64,000 bases of DNA from RUG191 sp045642225 (GTDB taxonomy: Bacteria; Bacillota; Clostridia; Lachnospirales; Lachnospiraceae), in the NCBI GenBank assembly GCA_045642225.1, contig JAZUIN010000119.1, positions 5,889-69,888 of the forward strand, in the 5' to 3' direction. Below, piece by piece: positions 16,421 to 25,794 of this stretch. A program made the translations under genes and the position numbers. Each line of letters starts with the position of its first letter. The first letter of the stretch is position 1. The notes beneath the pieces were generated by a model, which saw nothing but the letters and a program-made list of their open reading frames with translations, ran no database searches and was not told the DNA's origin.

Positions 16421-17581
16421 TTATTCCACATCACGCTGCATTTTCATTGCAACTTTGTTGTTGTACATATTCTCATCAGCTTCATTAATAACATCATTTA
16501 GATTAGCACCATCACCGCATGCGTAACCTACTGCTGATGACAAAGGAACCTTTGCAGTCTTGTTAATCTCTTCTACCTTTGCTCTCCAATTATTGACTAT
16601 TTCTTCTAGCTTCTTCTCGTTACCCTTCTCAACAATCATAACGAATTCATCGCCACCAACACGATAAACCTTTCTCGTATCAGAAGAAAACTCTCTAATA
16701 GAATCTGCAATTGCAGAAATTAACTTATCACCTTCTACGTGTCCTAATGTATCATTTGTCTTCTTAAGACCATTTACATCCCAGAATATAACTCCAATCT
16801 TTCTCATCTTAGGATACTCTTCTTTAATCATTGAAGTATATTTGTTCCTGTTGTAGAACTGAGTCATATCATCAATTTCGCTCATTCGACGCAAATATAA
16901 TTCTCTAAGTTCTCTCTTTGCCAAACCTTCCGACACATGCGTAAGTACTGGAATCAAAGGGAATAACAACAAGCATCTTGGAAATACGTAAAATAGTGGT
17001 AATGTAACCCAAGGATTGTCATTAAGCGGGCCAAATGTCACTATATTTGTTGCAAAATCAACATACTCACTTATTGGCTTCGTCGTAAGAACAACCATAT
17101 TAGCATCGCATAAGCCGTAATAATATCCAATCATTACTGATGCAAATACGCTTAAGCAGGATAAGGCATATGTGACATATACAAGTCTCTTATTATAATA
17201 CTGCATGGCATATACAAGCGGAAATACCGAAGTAATAACTACCTGATATGTAAGTGTAATACCAAGCACCGTCATAATAATAACGCAAAATAGTATCAAA
17301 ACATATTTAAACCAAGGTTTCTTACATCCAAATACCTGCCTTAGTACAAACAAAATAATTATAAATATAGAAACAATTATAAATCCTTTATTCATCAATG
17401 CATGATCAACTATAAATATATTTAAAATATTAAGTAACCACACAACAAGCATAATAATATATGTGACAAATAAGCAATTCGATGTAAAAATGTTAGCTTT
17501 TTCTTCTAACGCTTCTTGGTCGAAATTCTTTACATTATATTCAGTTGTATCTGATTGTTTGTCATCTTTTTTCCAAAACAT
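16421..17581 (-). CDS. Membrane-bound diguanylate cyclase (GGDEF)
   Basis: About 210 N-terminal residues hold six or so membrane helices (such as LFVTYIIMLVVWLLNILNIF and GFIIVSIFIIILFVL). The C-terminal part is a GGDEF domain: DDMTQFYNRNKY, GVIFWDVNGLKKTNDTLGH and the intact active-site motif VGGDEFVMIV near residue 305. It should make cyclic di-GMP from two GTP. There is no clear RxxD inhibitory site ahead of the motif, and no EAL or HD-GYP domain. The helices may sense an unknown signal. GAGGAG precedes the ATG. It follows recN by 42 bases on the same strand, but its product has no obvious link to recN. Confidence 0.88.
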   Translation of the reverse strand: MFWKKDDKQSDTTEYNVKNFDQEALEEKANIFTSNCLFVTYIIMLVVWLLNILNIFIVDHALMNKGFIIVSIFIIILFVLRQVFGCKKPWFKYVLILFCVIIMTVLGITLTYQVVITSVFPLVYAMQYYNKRLVYVTYALSCLSVFASVMIGYYYGLCDANMVVLTTKPISEYVDFATNIVTFGPLNDNPWVTLPLFYVFPRCLLLFPLIPVLTHVSEGLAKRELRELYLRRMSEIDDMTQFYNRNKYTSMIKEEYPKMRKIGVIFWDVNGLKKTNDTLGHVEGDKLISAIADSIREFSSDTRKVYRVGGDEFVMIVEKGNEKKLEEIVNNWRAKVEEINKTAKVPLSSAVGYACGDGANLNDVINEADENMYNNKVAMKMQRDVE

Positions 17582-17623
17582 ATAACAATCTCCTCAACAT
17601 TTTACATAATTATACAATAAATC

Positions 17624-19303
17624 TTATAGTATTTTTGCCTTAAATTCTTTTGCTTTATCAATAAGTTCTGTAGCATTCGCTAAAACTGCATCTGTGATAG
17701 TACTTCCACCTAGCATCCTACTTAACTCTTCTACGCGCTTATCACTATCAATTCCATTAATGGTTGAAATGGTCTTATTGCCTACAACACCCTTCTCTAT
17801 CAAGAAATGCTTATCCGCCATAGCTGCGATTTGTGGTAAATGTGTAATACATATTACCTGTTTATTCTTCGCCACAAAACAAAGCTTTTCAGACAAAGCT
17901 TGTGCCGTTCTACCACTAATTCCTGCATCTATTTCGTCAAATATCATGGTGTCAATGTTGTCTTGTTCAGCTAATACAGTCTTGATTGCAAGCATTATTC
18001 TAGACATTTCACCACCAGACGCAATATTCTTAAGTGGCTTCATTGGCTCACCAGGATTAGTAGAAATGATAAATTCAGCTTCATCAAATCCGTTAAGTGT
18101 AACATTTTCAAGCTTAGTAAAATACATATCAAACTCAACATCTAAGAAATTCAAATCAAGTAAGGCTGTCCTAACTTTAGGTAGTAGATCATAAGCGTAT
18201 CTCTTTCTGCATTCAGATAATTCTGTTGCTGCATTAAGAAGTACTCCCTTAGATGTATCTAACTTATCTTTGAGTTCTTTCAAATACTCATCAAACTTCT
18301 CGTACTTTTCTAATTGCTCGATCTTTGTTGTCAAAGATTTCTCAACATCTTCAATTGTAGGACCATACTTTTGTTTCAAGCTGTTAAGAGTGTCTAATCT
18401 ATCTTCAATAGATTTAAATGTACTTTCATCAAATTGCATGTCTGACATATAGCTTGACAATTCACGATTAAAGTCAGCCAAAATACTATCTACATCATCA
18501 AGCATGTTGACGATATCAGAGATTTGTTCATCATATTCTTCAACTGACCTAAGACTTCTTATCGCTCTTGCAACTTCGTCACTTGCAGTACCATTTCCAC
18601 CAGTATTATTGTAAGCCTCGTTACATGCCGCAACTATTCTACTACTATTGTTCATTCTTCTATAGTCTTCTTCTAGCTGCTCATCTTCGCCTAGTTTAAT
18701 ATTTGCATTTTCAATTTCTTCAATCTCATGCTTCAAGAACTCTATTTCACTATCACGATTCTTATCATTTGAAATTGCTTCTTCATATTCGTTAGAAATC
18801 TCTTTAAACTCTTGATAAAGCTTCTTAACATTTTCTTTGAGCGGCTCAATTTCAGCTTTGCCGTACTCGTCTAACATCTGTAAATGTTTCCTCTTATCAA
18901 GCAAGGATTGGTGCTCATGCTGTCCATAAATATCTATAAACATTCCACCAATTTTACGAAGCTTATCAGCCGGAATCATCTCACCATTTATCTTAGCAAC
19001 AGATCTTGTCTCTGTAATTTTGCGAGATAATATAACTTCATCGTCGAACTCAATATCCATGCTCCTCAAAGCTTCACGCTGGCTTTCATCAGTAATAGTA
19101 AATACTACTTCTACTAAGCCATCTCTTGATTCATCTCTTAACATTTCTTTTGGAACCTTTTCACCTAGAGCCAAGTTAAGCGCTCCAAGTATGATTGATT
19201 TACCTGCGCCGGTTTCTCCGGATAAAATGTTAAGACCTTTTCCAAATTCAATCTCTTCTTCCTCAATAAGCGCTAGGTTTTTCACGTGTAAATTTACTAA
19301 CAT
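17624..19303 (-). CDS. recN: DNA repair protein RecN
   Basis: RecN is an SMC-like ATPase that acts at double-strand breaks. Walker A is GETGAGKSIILGAL near residue 30. The middle (about 150-370) is charged coiled coil, and the C-terminal half contains the ABC signature ASGGEMSRIMLAIK, Walker B MIFDEIDAGISG and the switch ITHLPQIA. At 559 residues it is full length. AAGGAG precedes the ATG. It closes the operon that begins at nusB, directly after argR (45-base gap), the standard arrangement in Clostridia. No separate SOS box was seen at its start. Confidence 0.93.
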   Translation of the reverse strand: MLVNLHVKNLALIEEEEIEFGKGLNILSGETGAGKSIILGALNLALGEKVPKEMLRDESRDGLVEVVFTITDESQREALRSMDIEFDDEVILSRKITETRSVAKINGEMIPADKLRKIGGMFIDIYGQHEHQSLLDKRKHLQMLDEYGKAEIEPLKENVKKLYQEFKEISNEYEEAISNDKNRDSEIEFLKHEIEEIENANIKLGEDEQLEEDYRRMNNSSRIVAACNEAYNNTGGNGTASDEVARAIRSLRSVEEYDEQISDIVNMLDDVDSILADFNRELSSYMSDMQFDESTFKSIEDRLDTLNSLKQKYGPTIEDVEKSLTTKIEQLEKYEKFDEYLKELKDKLDTSKGVLLNAATELSECRKRYAYDLLPKVRTALLDLNFLDVEFDMYFTKLENVTLNGFDEAEFIISTNPGEPMKPLKNIASGGEMSRIMLAIKTVLAEQDNIDTMIFDEIDAGISGRTAQALSEKLCFVAKNKQVICITHLPQIAAMADKHFLIEKGVVGNKTISTINGIDSDKRVEELSRMLGGSTITDAVLANATELIDKAKEFKAKIL

Positions 19304-19348
19304 ATGTACTCCTTACTGTATCTTGGCAAATCATATTAGAACTACATA

Positions 19349-19801
19349 TTAGTGATTAAGTATATTACGCAAGCGATTCATTACACTTGCTGTATCTTCA
19401 ATACTTCTAACAGCACACATAATTGTATCATCTCCAGCAATAGAACCAACTATTTCTGTAAAATTCATGTGATCTAAAGCCGCTGCTACTGCCATTGCTA
19501 ATCCCGAAACGGTTTTAATAACAAGAATATTCTGTGCATTGTCCATAGATATAAAACCATCTCTAAGAATTCGAATGTATTTCTCTTCTAAATCTTCATC
19601 AGTCTCACTATACGAAACATATCTAGTTCTCCCAAAAGAATCGGCCACTTTAGTTAGCTTCATATCTCTTATGTCTCGAGACACAGTTGCTTGTGTAACC
19701 TCAAAGCCTGCACTTCGAAGTTCACTAGTCAGCTCTTCTTGCGTCTCTATGGGATTGTTCATTATTATTTCTAGAATTTTTTCTTGTCTTTTGTGCTTCA
19801 T
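19349..19801 (-). CDS. argR: Arginine repressor ArgR
   Basis: ArgR senses arginine and controls arginine synthesis and breakdown. The N-terminal winged helix is seen in KHKRQEKILEIIMNNPIETQ and the recognition helix in EVTQATVSRDIRDMKL. The C-terminal hexamer/arginine domain ends in IVGSIAGDDTIMCAV, which carries the GD-D arginine ligands. The start at 19801 gives a 150-residue product of normal size and has AGGGGTGAG upstream; the longer frame reads through a repeat-rich spacer. It lies between nadK and recN. Its ribosome site is part of a short direct repeat that also occurs just after nadK. Confidence 0.93.
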   Translation of the reverse strand: MKHKRQEKILEIIMNNPIETQEELTSELRSAGFEVTQATVSRDIRDMKLTKVADSFGRTRYVSYSETDEDLEEKYIRILRDGFISMDNAQNILVIKTVSGLAMAVAAALDHMNFTEIVGSIAGDDTIMCAVRSIEDTASVMNRLRNILNH

Positions 19802-19804
19802 TCT

Positions 19805-19911
19805 CACCCCTATTGACTTATTCCCAACATTTTGCTTCGCAAAACGTCGCCTTGTCAATTGGGTCCCACCGCAAGCGGTTCACCCCTATTGACTTATCCC
19901 CTATTGACTCA
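19805..19911. repeat. Tandem repeat and hairpins between nadK and argR
   Basis: CACCCCTATTGACTTAT occurs at 19805-19821 and 19881-19897, with a partial third copy at 19898-19911 that contains the nadK stop. Between them are two hairpins: TTTTGC/GCAAAA (about 19830-19844) and ACCGC/GCGGT (about 19868-19879), the latter inside a longer imperfect palindrome bounded by CAAT and ATTG. The effect is to duplicate the argR ribosome-site region 76 bases apart. This looks like a small inserted or slipped repeat rather than a gene. Confidence 0.65.
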
Positions 19912-20743
19912 ACTTATTTCGTATCCTATACAAAAAATTCTCTGAGCTGAGCATAACCATATTAGTTACGTCTTCTGCTCGTTTTACTGTTAATTTACCA
20001 TCTGCACGAAGGTATCTTTCGTGCTTTCCATCAAAGGTTACAATTGCCTTTTCATCCACATTAATTGTTCGTGGAATTAGCTTCACCGATACTTCATCGT
20101 CAGGATCTAAAATGATACTTCTTGCATTTAAAGTATGCGGATTGATTGGTGTTAACAGTATCAAGTTAGTCTCTGGATTGACAATTGGTCCATGCGCAGA
20201 AAGATTATACGCTGTAGAACCTGTTGGTGTTGAAATTATTATACCATCACAATCGTATGCAAATAAATGTTTATCATTTACATACACTGAAAGACGTGTT
20301 ACATGCTGCTTCTGAGTAGAACGAATAATAATGTCGTTTAAGGCTCTATTATTATCATTACGAGTACCCTCAGACTCAACGCTACCTTGTAACATCATTC
20401 TTTTCTCAATCTGATAATCATCATTTAACAATCTATCAATAGCTCCAAAAACAGAGTCTTTATCTAGGTCACACAAATATCCCATATGACCACAATTAAT
20501 TCCAAGTAGCGGTATATTCGAGCCAAATGTATTCTGTGCGGCACGAATCATCGTACCATCACCACCGATTGTCAAAATACATTCAACCCCATCAGGCAAA
20601 TTTAGTCCATCCATATGAACATCTTCACCCATAATATAATAATCACATTCTCCGCCCTTAGATTTGACAGATTTCTTAATCTGCTTCGCTAATGTAACAG
20701 TTTCTATGCTATCATCTCTTACAATTACAAATAATCTTTTCAC
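19901..20743 (-). CDS. nadK: NAD kinase
   Basis: NadK phosphorylates NAD to NADP. The family motifs are present: GGDGTMIRAAQ, GINCGHMGYLCD, the NE/D-type nucleotide loop ALNDIIIRS, and TPTGSTAYNLSAHGPIV. I place the start at the GTG at 20743 (product MKRLFVIVRDD), because it fits the family's usual N-terminus and lies one base after the tlyA stop; upstream ATG codons are inside tlyA. The ribosome site is weak, so it probably depends on coupling to tlyA. Product is 280 residues, usual for Clostridia. The last codons touch the repeat that precedes argR. Confidence 0.9.
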   Translation of the reverse strand: MKRLFVIVRDDSIETVTLAKQIKKSVKSKGGECDYYIMGEDVHMDGLNLPDGVECILTIGGDGTMIRAAQNTFGSNIPLLGINCGHMGYLCDLDKDSVFGAIDRLLNDDYQIEKRMMLQGSVESEGTRNDNNRALNDIIIRSTQKQHVTRLSVYVNDKHLFAYDCDGIIISTPTGSTAYNLSAHGPIVNPETNLILLTPINPHTLNARSIILDPDDEVSVKLIPRTINVDEKAIVTFDGKHERYLRADGKLTVKRAEDVTNMVMLSSENFLYRIRNKLSQ

Positions 20744-20744
20744 T

Positions 20745-21581
20745 TTACTTATCAAGCAAGCCATGTGCTTCATCAACAATTAACGAAGCATCTACTTGCT
20801 CCCTCCATGGATATTTATCTACTACTTCTTCATCTTCAGAATAATACGAAGGATTCTTCTTAATATGCGTTAAATATTCAATATTTCCTTCTGGTCCCTT
20901 AATTGGCGAAAAATCCAAATTTAGAATTTCAAAGCCGTTAGACGATGCAAAATCTAGTACATTCTCAATAACTTCTAAATGTACCTTAGGGTCTCTGACT
21001 ACACCTTTTTTACCAACCTTTTCTTTGCCAGCTTCGAATTGTGGCTTAATTAAGCAAACCATTTCACCACCGTCTTTAAGAAGATGGTACGCCGCGGGGA
21101 GTACCTTCGTCAACGATATAAACGAAACATCGCAGCTTGCGAAATCTAAAGGTTCACCAATATCTTCTGGTGTAACATATCGTATATTGGTTTTCTCCAT
21201 ACATACGACACGCTCATCACTTCTAAGCTTCCAAGCAAATTGACCATAACCCACATCAACAGCATATACAGACGCTGCGTTATTCTGCAACATACAGTCT
21301 GTAAATCCTCCTGTAGATGCACCTATATCCATACATACTGCACCGTCCAAAGATATATCGAAAGACTTCATCGCTTTTTCAAGCTTAAGACCGCCTCTAC
21401 TAACATACTGTAAGGTTTTGCCCTTAACTGCAATGGCTACCTTATCATCAAACTTAGTACCTGGCTTATCCTCTCTCTCATTGTTAACAAAAACAATGCC
21501 TGCCATAATCATTGCTTTAGCTTTTTCTCTAGATTCTGCAAGATTTCGTTGTACAAGCAGCACATCTAATCTTTCTTTCAT
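20745..21581 (-). CDS. tlyA: TlyA family rRNA ribose methyltransferase
   Basis: The N-terminal S4-like RNA-binding domain is RLDVLLVQRNLAESREKAK, followed by an FtsJ-like SAM methyltransferase domain with the cofactor loop DIGASTGGFTDCML and the conserved CDVSFISLTKVLP and LIKPQFEAGKE. TlyA proteins 2'-O-methylate ribosomal RNA; older annotation calls them hemolysin A, which is not supported here. ATG at 21581 overlaps the dxs stop as TAATG, and AAGGA lies in the dxs end. At 278 residues it is full length. The position dxs-tlyA-nadK-argR-recN is the classic Gram-positive order. Confidence 0.92.
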   Translation of the reverse strand: MKERLDVLLVQRNLAESREKAKAMIMAGIVFVNNEREDKPGTKFDDKVAIAVKGKTLQYVSRGGLKLEKAMKSFDISLDGAVCMDIGASTGGFTDCMLQNNAASVYAVDVGYGQFAWKLRSDERVVCMEKTNIRYVTPEDIGEPLDFASCDVSFISLTKVLPAAYHLLKDGGEMVCLIKPQFEAGKEKVGKKGVVRDPKVHLEVIENVLDFASSNGFEILNLDFSPIKGPEGNIEYLTHIKKNPSYYSEDEEVVDKYPWREQVDASLIVDEAHGLLDK

Positions 21582-23434
21582 TACAACTTTTCCTTTATCT
21601 TCTCATAAATTGATTCTGGATCCATCTCAAGTGATTTCTGCAATTCTGAAACACTTCCGTGCTCTACAAATTCATCTGGAAGAGCTATATTAATTACTTG
21701 ACCCTTGTAGCCTTCTTCCATAAGAAAAGCATTTACTCTCTGACCTAAACCACCAGTTTTGACATTATCCTCTAAGGTAACAATTATATCGTGCTCCTTA
21801 GCTGCCTTTCTCAAATACTCTGTATCAAGAGGTGCCGCAAATCTAGCATTACAAATCGTTGGCTGATACATCTCTTCTTTCATCAGCTTACCAACTTCAA
21901 CAGCATTTTTGACCATCGCACCTATTGCAAATAAGCAAACCGTCTTTCCTCGGAACAATTCCTCTGACTGACCAAGAATAATTGGTGCCCTGAATTCTTT
22001 GTAATTAACAAATGCTTCCCCTCTAGGATAACGGATAGCAATTGGTCCATCATAGTTAAATGCGAATTTAACCATATCAGATAATTCGTATTTATTCTTA
22101 GGCGCCATAACAACCATGTTAGGCATTTGACATAGATACGACAAATCAAATGCTCCATGATGAGTCATACCGTCAGCACCAACAAGTCCTGCTCTATCTA
22201 CTGCAAATACTACGTGTAAATTCTGCATACATACATCATGCATTAATTGATCATATGCTCTTTGTAAGAAAGACGAATATACAGCAAATACTGGCTTGAA
22301 GCCTTGTGTTGCAAGTCCTGCTGCAAATGTAACTGCATGCTGTTCTGCTATACCAACATCAAAGAACCTATCTGGAAACATATTTCCAAAACGCTTAAGA
22401 CCTGTACCATCTGCCATTGCCGCAGTTATCGCAACAATATCAGGATCCCTGTCACCCATTTTACGCATTACTGTTGAGAAAATGTCAGTGTATCCTGGCT
22501 TCTTAGCTCCCGCTGGAAGTCCTTTAACCTTGTCAAATGGACCACAACCATGAAATCTTGAAGGATGTCTTTCCGCTGGAACGAAACCATGTCCCTTATG
22601 TGTTATAACATGTACAAGTACAGGACCTGGATATCTTGTAGCATCCTTAAATACCTTTGTCATAGCTTTAACATCATGACCATCAATAGGTCCAAGATAC
22701 AAAATTCCCATATCTTCAAACATCATTCCTGGAACCACAAGTGACTTCAAACCACTCTTGGTCTTACGAATTTGCTTAATTAATCTTTCACCATATACTG
22801 GAATTCCTTCTAAAGCATTTAACACATCTTCTTTGAGGCCCACATAATTATCACTAGTTCTTATATTACTAAGATGCTTACTTAATCCACCTACATTTTT
22901 GGAAATCGACATCTCGTTATCATTAAGAACAATAACCATATTCTTGTGTAACTCTGCAGCATTATTCAAAGCTTCGAACGCCATACCGCCAGTTATTGAA
23001 CCATCTCCAATAACCGCAAATATTTTGCTATCTTCGCCCTTCATCTCTCTAGCATAAGCCATTCCAAGAGCCGCTGAAATAGATGTTGTTGAATGTCCCG
23101 TATCGAACACATCACATTCACTCTCGTGACGCTTAGGGAATCCACTCATACCACCAAATTGTCTCAAATGCTCAAAGCCATCTTTTCTGCCAGTAAGAAT
23201 CTTATGCGTATAGCTTTGATGTCCAACATCCCAGACTATTTTGTCCTTAGGAAAATCACAAACTCTATGAAGTGCTATAGTTAATTCTACAACGCCTAGG
23301 TTAGATGCAACATGCCCACCTGTTCTTGATAGATTTTCAATCAAGAAGCCTCTTATTTCATCTGACAATTGATTAACTTCAACATCACTTAATGCTTTGA
23401 TATCATTAGGTTTGTTTATCTTATCTAATACCAT
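21581..23434 (-). CDS. dxs: 1-deoxy-D-xylulose-5-phosphate synthase
   Basis: Dxs joins pyruvate and glyceraldehyde 3-phosphate with thiamine diphosphate to start the MEP isoprenoid pathway. The cofactor motif GDGSITGGMAFEALNN is intact, as are DVGHQSYTHKIL, GPIDGHD and the pyrimidine-domain DVGIAEQHAVTFAAG. Length (617) is normal. GGGGG precedes the ATG. It lies between ispA, which makes the downstream prenyl diphosphates, and tlyA, with a 27-base gap to ispA. The rest of the MEP pathway is outside the window. Confidence 0.96.
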   Translation of the reverse strand: MVLDKINKPNDIKALSDVEVNQLSDEIRGFLIENLSRTGGHVASNLGVVELTIALHRVCDFPKDKIVWDVGHQSYTHKILTGRKDGFEHLRQFGGMSGFPKRHESECDVFDTGHSTTSISAALGMAYAREMKGEDSKIFAVIGDGSITGGMAFEALNNAAELHKNMVIVLNDNEMSISKNVGGLSKHLSNIRTSDNYVGLKEDVLNALEGIPVYGERLIKQIRKTKSGLKSLVVPGMMFEDMGILYLGPIDGHDVKAMTKVFKDATRYPGPVLVHVITHKGHGFVPAERHPSRFHGCGPFDKVKGLPAGAKKPGYTDIFSTVMRKMGDRDPDIVAITAAMADGTGLKRFGNMFPDRFFDVGIAEQHAVTFAAGLATQGFKPVFAVYSSFLQRAYDQLMHDVCMQNLHVVFAVDRAGLVGADGMTHHGAFDLSYLCQMPNMVVMAPKNKYELSDMVKFAFNYDGPIAIRYPRGEAFVNYKEFRAPIILGQSEELFRGKTVCLFAIGAMVKNAVEVGKLMKEEMYQPTICNARFAAPLDTEYLRKAAKEHDIIVTLEDNVKTGGLGQRVNAFLMEEGYKGQVINIALPDEFVEHGSVSELQKSLEMDPESIYEKIKEKL

Positions 23435-23460
23435 ATATTCCCCCTACAATTGACAAGCAA

Positions 23461-24366
23461 TTAACTTCTTCTGTCAATTAAATACATCAACAATTCTTCA
23501 AGAAATTCATTCTTTGCATCTAGCGAACGCAACAATCCAATAGCTTCATCTGTAAGTTCTTTGACTTCTCGCTTAGCTGCCTCTAATCCTTCGAAGGATA
23601 CAAATGTTGATTTGTTATTTTTCTCATCAGAACCGATTGGTTTGCCAAGCTCTTCTTCTGTACTTGTAACATCTAAAATGTCATCTTGAATCTGAAATGC
23701 TAATCCTATATTTCCAGCAACCTTCTCAATAGTGTCTATCTCTTCCTGAGAAGCACCAGCAAGAATCGCACCAATAACCATAGACGCTTTAAGAAATGCT
23801 CCTGTCTTATTCTCGCAAATATATTCTAACAATTCCCTAGAAACCTCTGAGGCATTTTCTGATTCAATATCAACTACTTGCCCTGCGAGCATTCCAAATG
23901 TTCCTGCTGCCTTGGACAAATAATAAAATGCATCAATATATGCCTTAACCTTCTTTGGGTTAGTTACATCTAACTTCTTCATCTCTTCTGCAATTATTTC
24001 AAATGCATAGTTAAGAAGTCCATCTCCTGCAAGAAGTGCTAAAGTCTCTCCATATTCTACATGTGTCGTTGGCTTGCCGCGCCTTAACAAATCATTGTCC
24101 ATACAAGGCAAATCATCATGCACCAAAGAATATGTATGAATCATTTCAAGCGCTGCCATAAATACATACACTGCCTCTTCATCGCCTGAAAACAATCTAT
24201 TAGTTTCAAGCATTAACATTGGACGAAGTCGTTTCCCTCCAACCTTAACTGAATAATTCATTGCACTGAAAACATTCTTTTGCAATCCTTTTTCTTCAGG
24301 AAGATATTTGTATATGATGTCTTCAACATATTCTATTCTACTTTTCAATTCATTTTCAAAAGCCAT
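23461..24366 (-). CDS. ispA: Polyprenyl (farnesyl/geranylgeranyl) diphosphate synthase
   Basis: This trans-prenyltransferase condenses isopentenyl diphosphate with allylic diphosphates. The first aspartate-rich motif is LVHDDLPCMDNDLLRRGKPT, the second is FQIQDDILDVTSTEEELGKP, and KVGGKRLRPML binds diphosphate. Two residues separate the Asp pairs of the first motif (DDLPCMD), the bacterial type. Its place beside xseB and dxs is usual for ispA. Chain length cannot be told by eye; farnesyl diphosphate is the usual product. GGGAG lies 10 bases before the ATG. Confidence 0.93.
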   Translation of the reverse strand: MAFENELKSRIEYVEDIIYKYLPEEKGLQKNVFSAMNYSVKVGGKRLRPMLMLETNRLFSGDEEAVYVFMAALEMIHTYSLVHDDLPCMDNDLLRRGKPTTHVEYGETLALLAGDGLLNYAFEIIAEEMKKLDVTNPKKVKAYIDAFYYLSKAAGTFGMLAGQVVDIESENASEVSRELLEYICENKTGAFLKASMVIGAILAGASQEEIDTIEKVAGNIGLAFQIQDDILDVTSTEEELGKPIGSDEKNNKSTFVSFEGLEAAKREVKELTDEAIGLLRSLDAKNEFLEELLMYLIDRRS

Positions 24367-24385
24367 TACTTATAAACTCCCAAAG

Positions 24386-24592
24386 TTACATTTCTACAAA
24401 CTCACCAGCTTGATTCATTTTCATAATTTTTTGTTCTACGCTTGTCACCTTCTCATTAGCATTTTTAAGAAGCTTCATACCTTCTTCATACAAAGAAAAC
24501 GATTCCTCTAGCGACACATCAGCGTTCTCCATTTTATTAATAATTGTATCTAACTCTTCAAATTCTTCTTCTATTGTTCTATCCTTGTCCAT
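24386..24592 (-). CDS. xseB: Exodeoxyribonuclease VII small subunit
   Basis: The 68-residue product starting MDKDRTIEEEFEELDTI shows the standard XseB helices, including ADVSLEESFSLYEEGMKLLK. It assembles in several copies on XseA to give an exonuclease that degrades single-stranded DNA. The start at 24592 is set by GGAGG; the ribosome site is within the last codons of xseA, whose TGA ends one base before the ATG. A longer frame to 24616 starts inside xseA and is rejected. Confidence 0.93.
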   Translation of the reverse strand: MDKDRTIEEEFEELDTIINKMENADVSLEESFSLYEEGMKLLKNANEKVTSVEQKIMKMNQAGEFVEM

Positions 24593-24593
24593 C

Positions 24594-25793
24594 TCAATCC
24601 TCCGATATGCTATCAACCGTAGCCTCTATAGTACCTTTGTGTAAATAAATCTTAAGCTTATCGTCTTTACTCACTTGACTTACGTCCTTGATGTTGTTGC
24701 CACTTGCATCAGCAACATACGAGAAACCACTCGATAGCTTTTTGGCTGGTGATAATCCATCAAGCCTATTTGCATACATCTCAAGCTTATGTCTTGCCGC
24801 CGTACTTGCCCTATTAAGTAAAATGTTCAACTTATCCTGACACTCATCTAGCTTAAGCTGATACTGATTAAGTCTGTTAATCGGGCTAAATAACTCTATT
24901 CGATTCTTAAGCACATCTACTTTGTTCTTATATATTTTGACCTTATTATCAATCGCATAATTCAAGGTTGATTCATAAGACTTTATATCTTCACAAAATC
25001 TATCGTATTCAAAAACAGCCATTTCTGCTGCTGCACTAGGTGTCGATGCGACCTTGTCTGCTACAAAATCAGCAATTGTAGTATCCGATTCATGACCAAC
25101 GGCTGAAATGATTGGTGTATCACATGAAAATATAGCTCTTGCAACCGCTTCTTCATTAAACGCCCACAAATCTTCTATGGAACCACCGCCACGTCCTACA
25201 ATCATAACGTCTAGATTCATCTCATCTAACGTCGCAATGCCTTCCGCCACCGACTCTGCTGCTCCTTCTCCTTGCACCAAAGCAGGATAAAGGAATAACT
25301 GAACATGAGGATTTCGTCTCGTAGAAATACGCATAATATCTTGTATTGCCGCACCAGTTTCTGCTGTTACAATACCAATTCTTGTTGCATACCTCGGAAT
25401 CGGACGCTTATATGCTTCGTCAAACATGCCCATTTCTTGAAATTGACGCTTTAGTTCTTCATATCTCGCATACAAATCACCAATTCCAGCGTTCTTAATT
25501 TCTGTGGCATACATTTGATACTTTCCTTGTACAGGATACACCTTAATCTGTCCATTAACTAGTACACTGTCCCCGTCCTTCATAGGATAAGTAAGGCCAG
25601 CCCTGTGCCCTTTGAACATCACTGATGCCAAACTACTTTTTTCATCCTTAAGAGTGAAATATATATGTCCCGAGGTATGGTATTTCAAATTAGATACTTC
25701 CCCTTTTACACATACATTTCTAAGCAAGAAATCAGTATCAAACATATTAGAAATATATTTAGTTATATCACTAATAGTATATACATTACCCAT
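24594..25793 (-). CDS. xseA: Exodeoxyribonuclease VII large subunit
   Basis: XseA is the catalytic subunit of exonuclease VII. The N-terminal OB fold is seen in CVKGEVSNLKYHTSGHIYFTL, and the catalytic domain in RIGIVTAETGAAIQDIMR, IVGRGGGSIEDLWAFNEE and SAVGHESDTTIADFVAD. The C-terminal part is coiled coil. At 399 residues it is of normal size. ATG at 25793 lies one base after the nusB stop and has only a weak ribosome site, so coupling to nusB is likely; it also holds the xseB ribosome site at its end. Confidence 0.95.
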   Translation of the reverse strand: MGNVYTISDITKYISNMFDTDFLLRNVCVKGEVSNLKYHTSGHIYFTLKDEKSSLASVMFKGHRAGLTYPMKDGDSVLVNGQIKVYPVQGKYQMYATEIKNAGIGDLYARYEELKRQFQEMGMFDEAYKRPIPRYATRIGIVTAETGAAIQDIMRISTRRNPHVQLFLYPALVQGEGAAESVAEGIATLDEMNLDVMIVGRGGGSIEDLWAFNEEAVARAIFSCDTPIISAVGHESDTTIADFVADKVASTPSAAAEMAVFEYDRFCEDIKSYESTLNYAIDNKVKIYKNKVDVLKNRIELFSPINRLNQYQLKLDECQDKLNILLNRASTAARHKLEMYANRLDGLSPAKKLSSGFSYVADASGNNIKDVSQVSKDDKLKIYLHKGTIEATVDSISED

Positions 25794-25794
25794 A

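Noticed and set aside
19861..19880. TGGGACC on the minus strand before argR, resembling the T-box antiterminator core
   Set aside because: The spacer is only about 100 bases, has no specifier stem or terminator, and the match lies inside a simple palindrome.
20745..20779. Upstream ATG starts for nadK inside tlyA
   Set aside because: They lack ribosome sites and add residues not seen in the family; the GTG right after the tlyA stop fits better.
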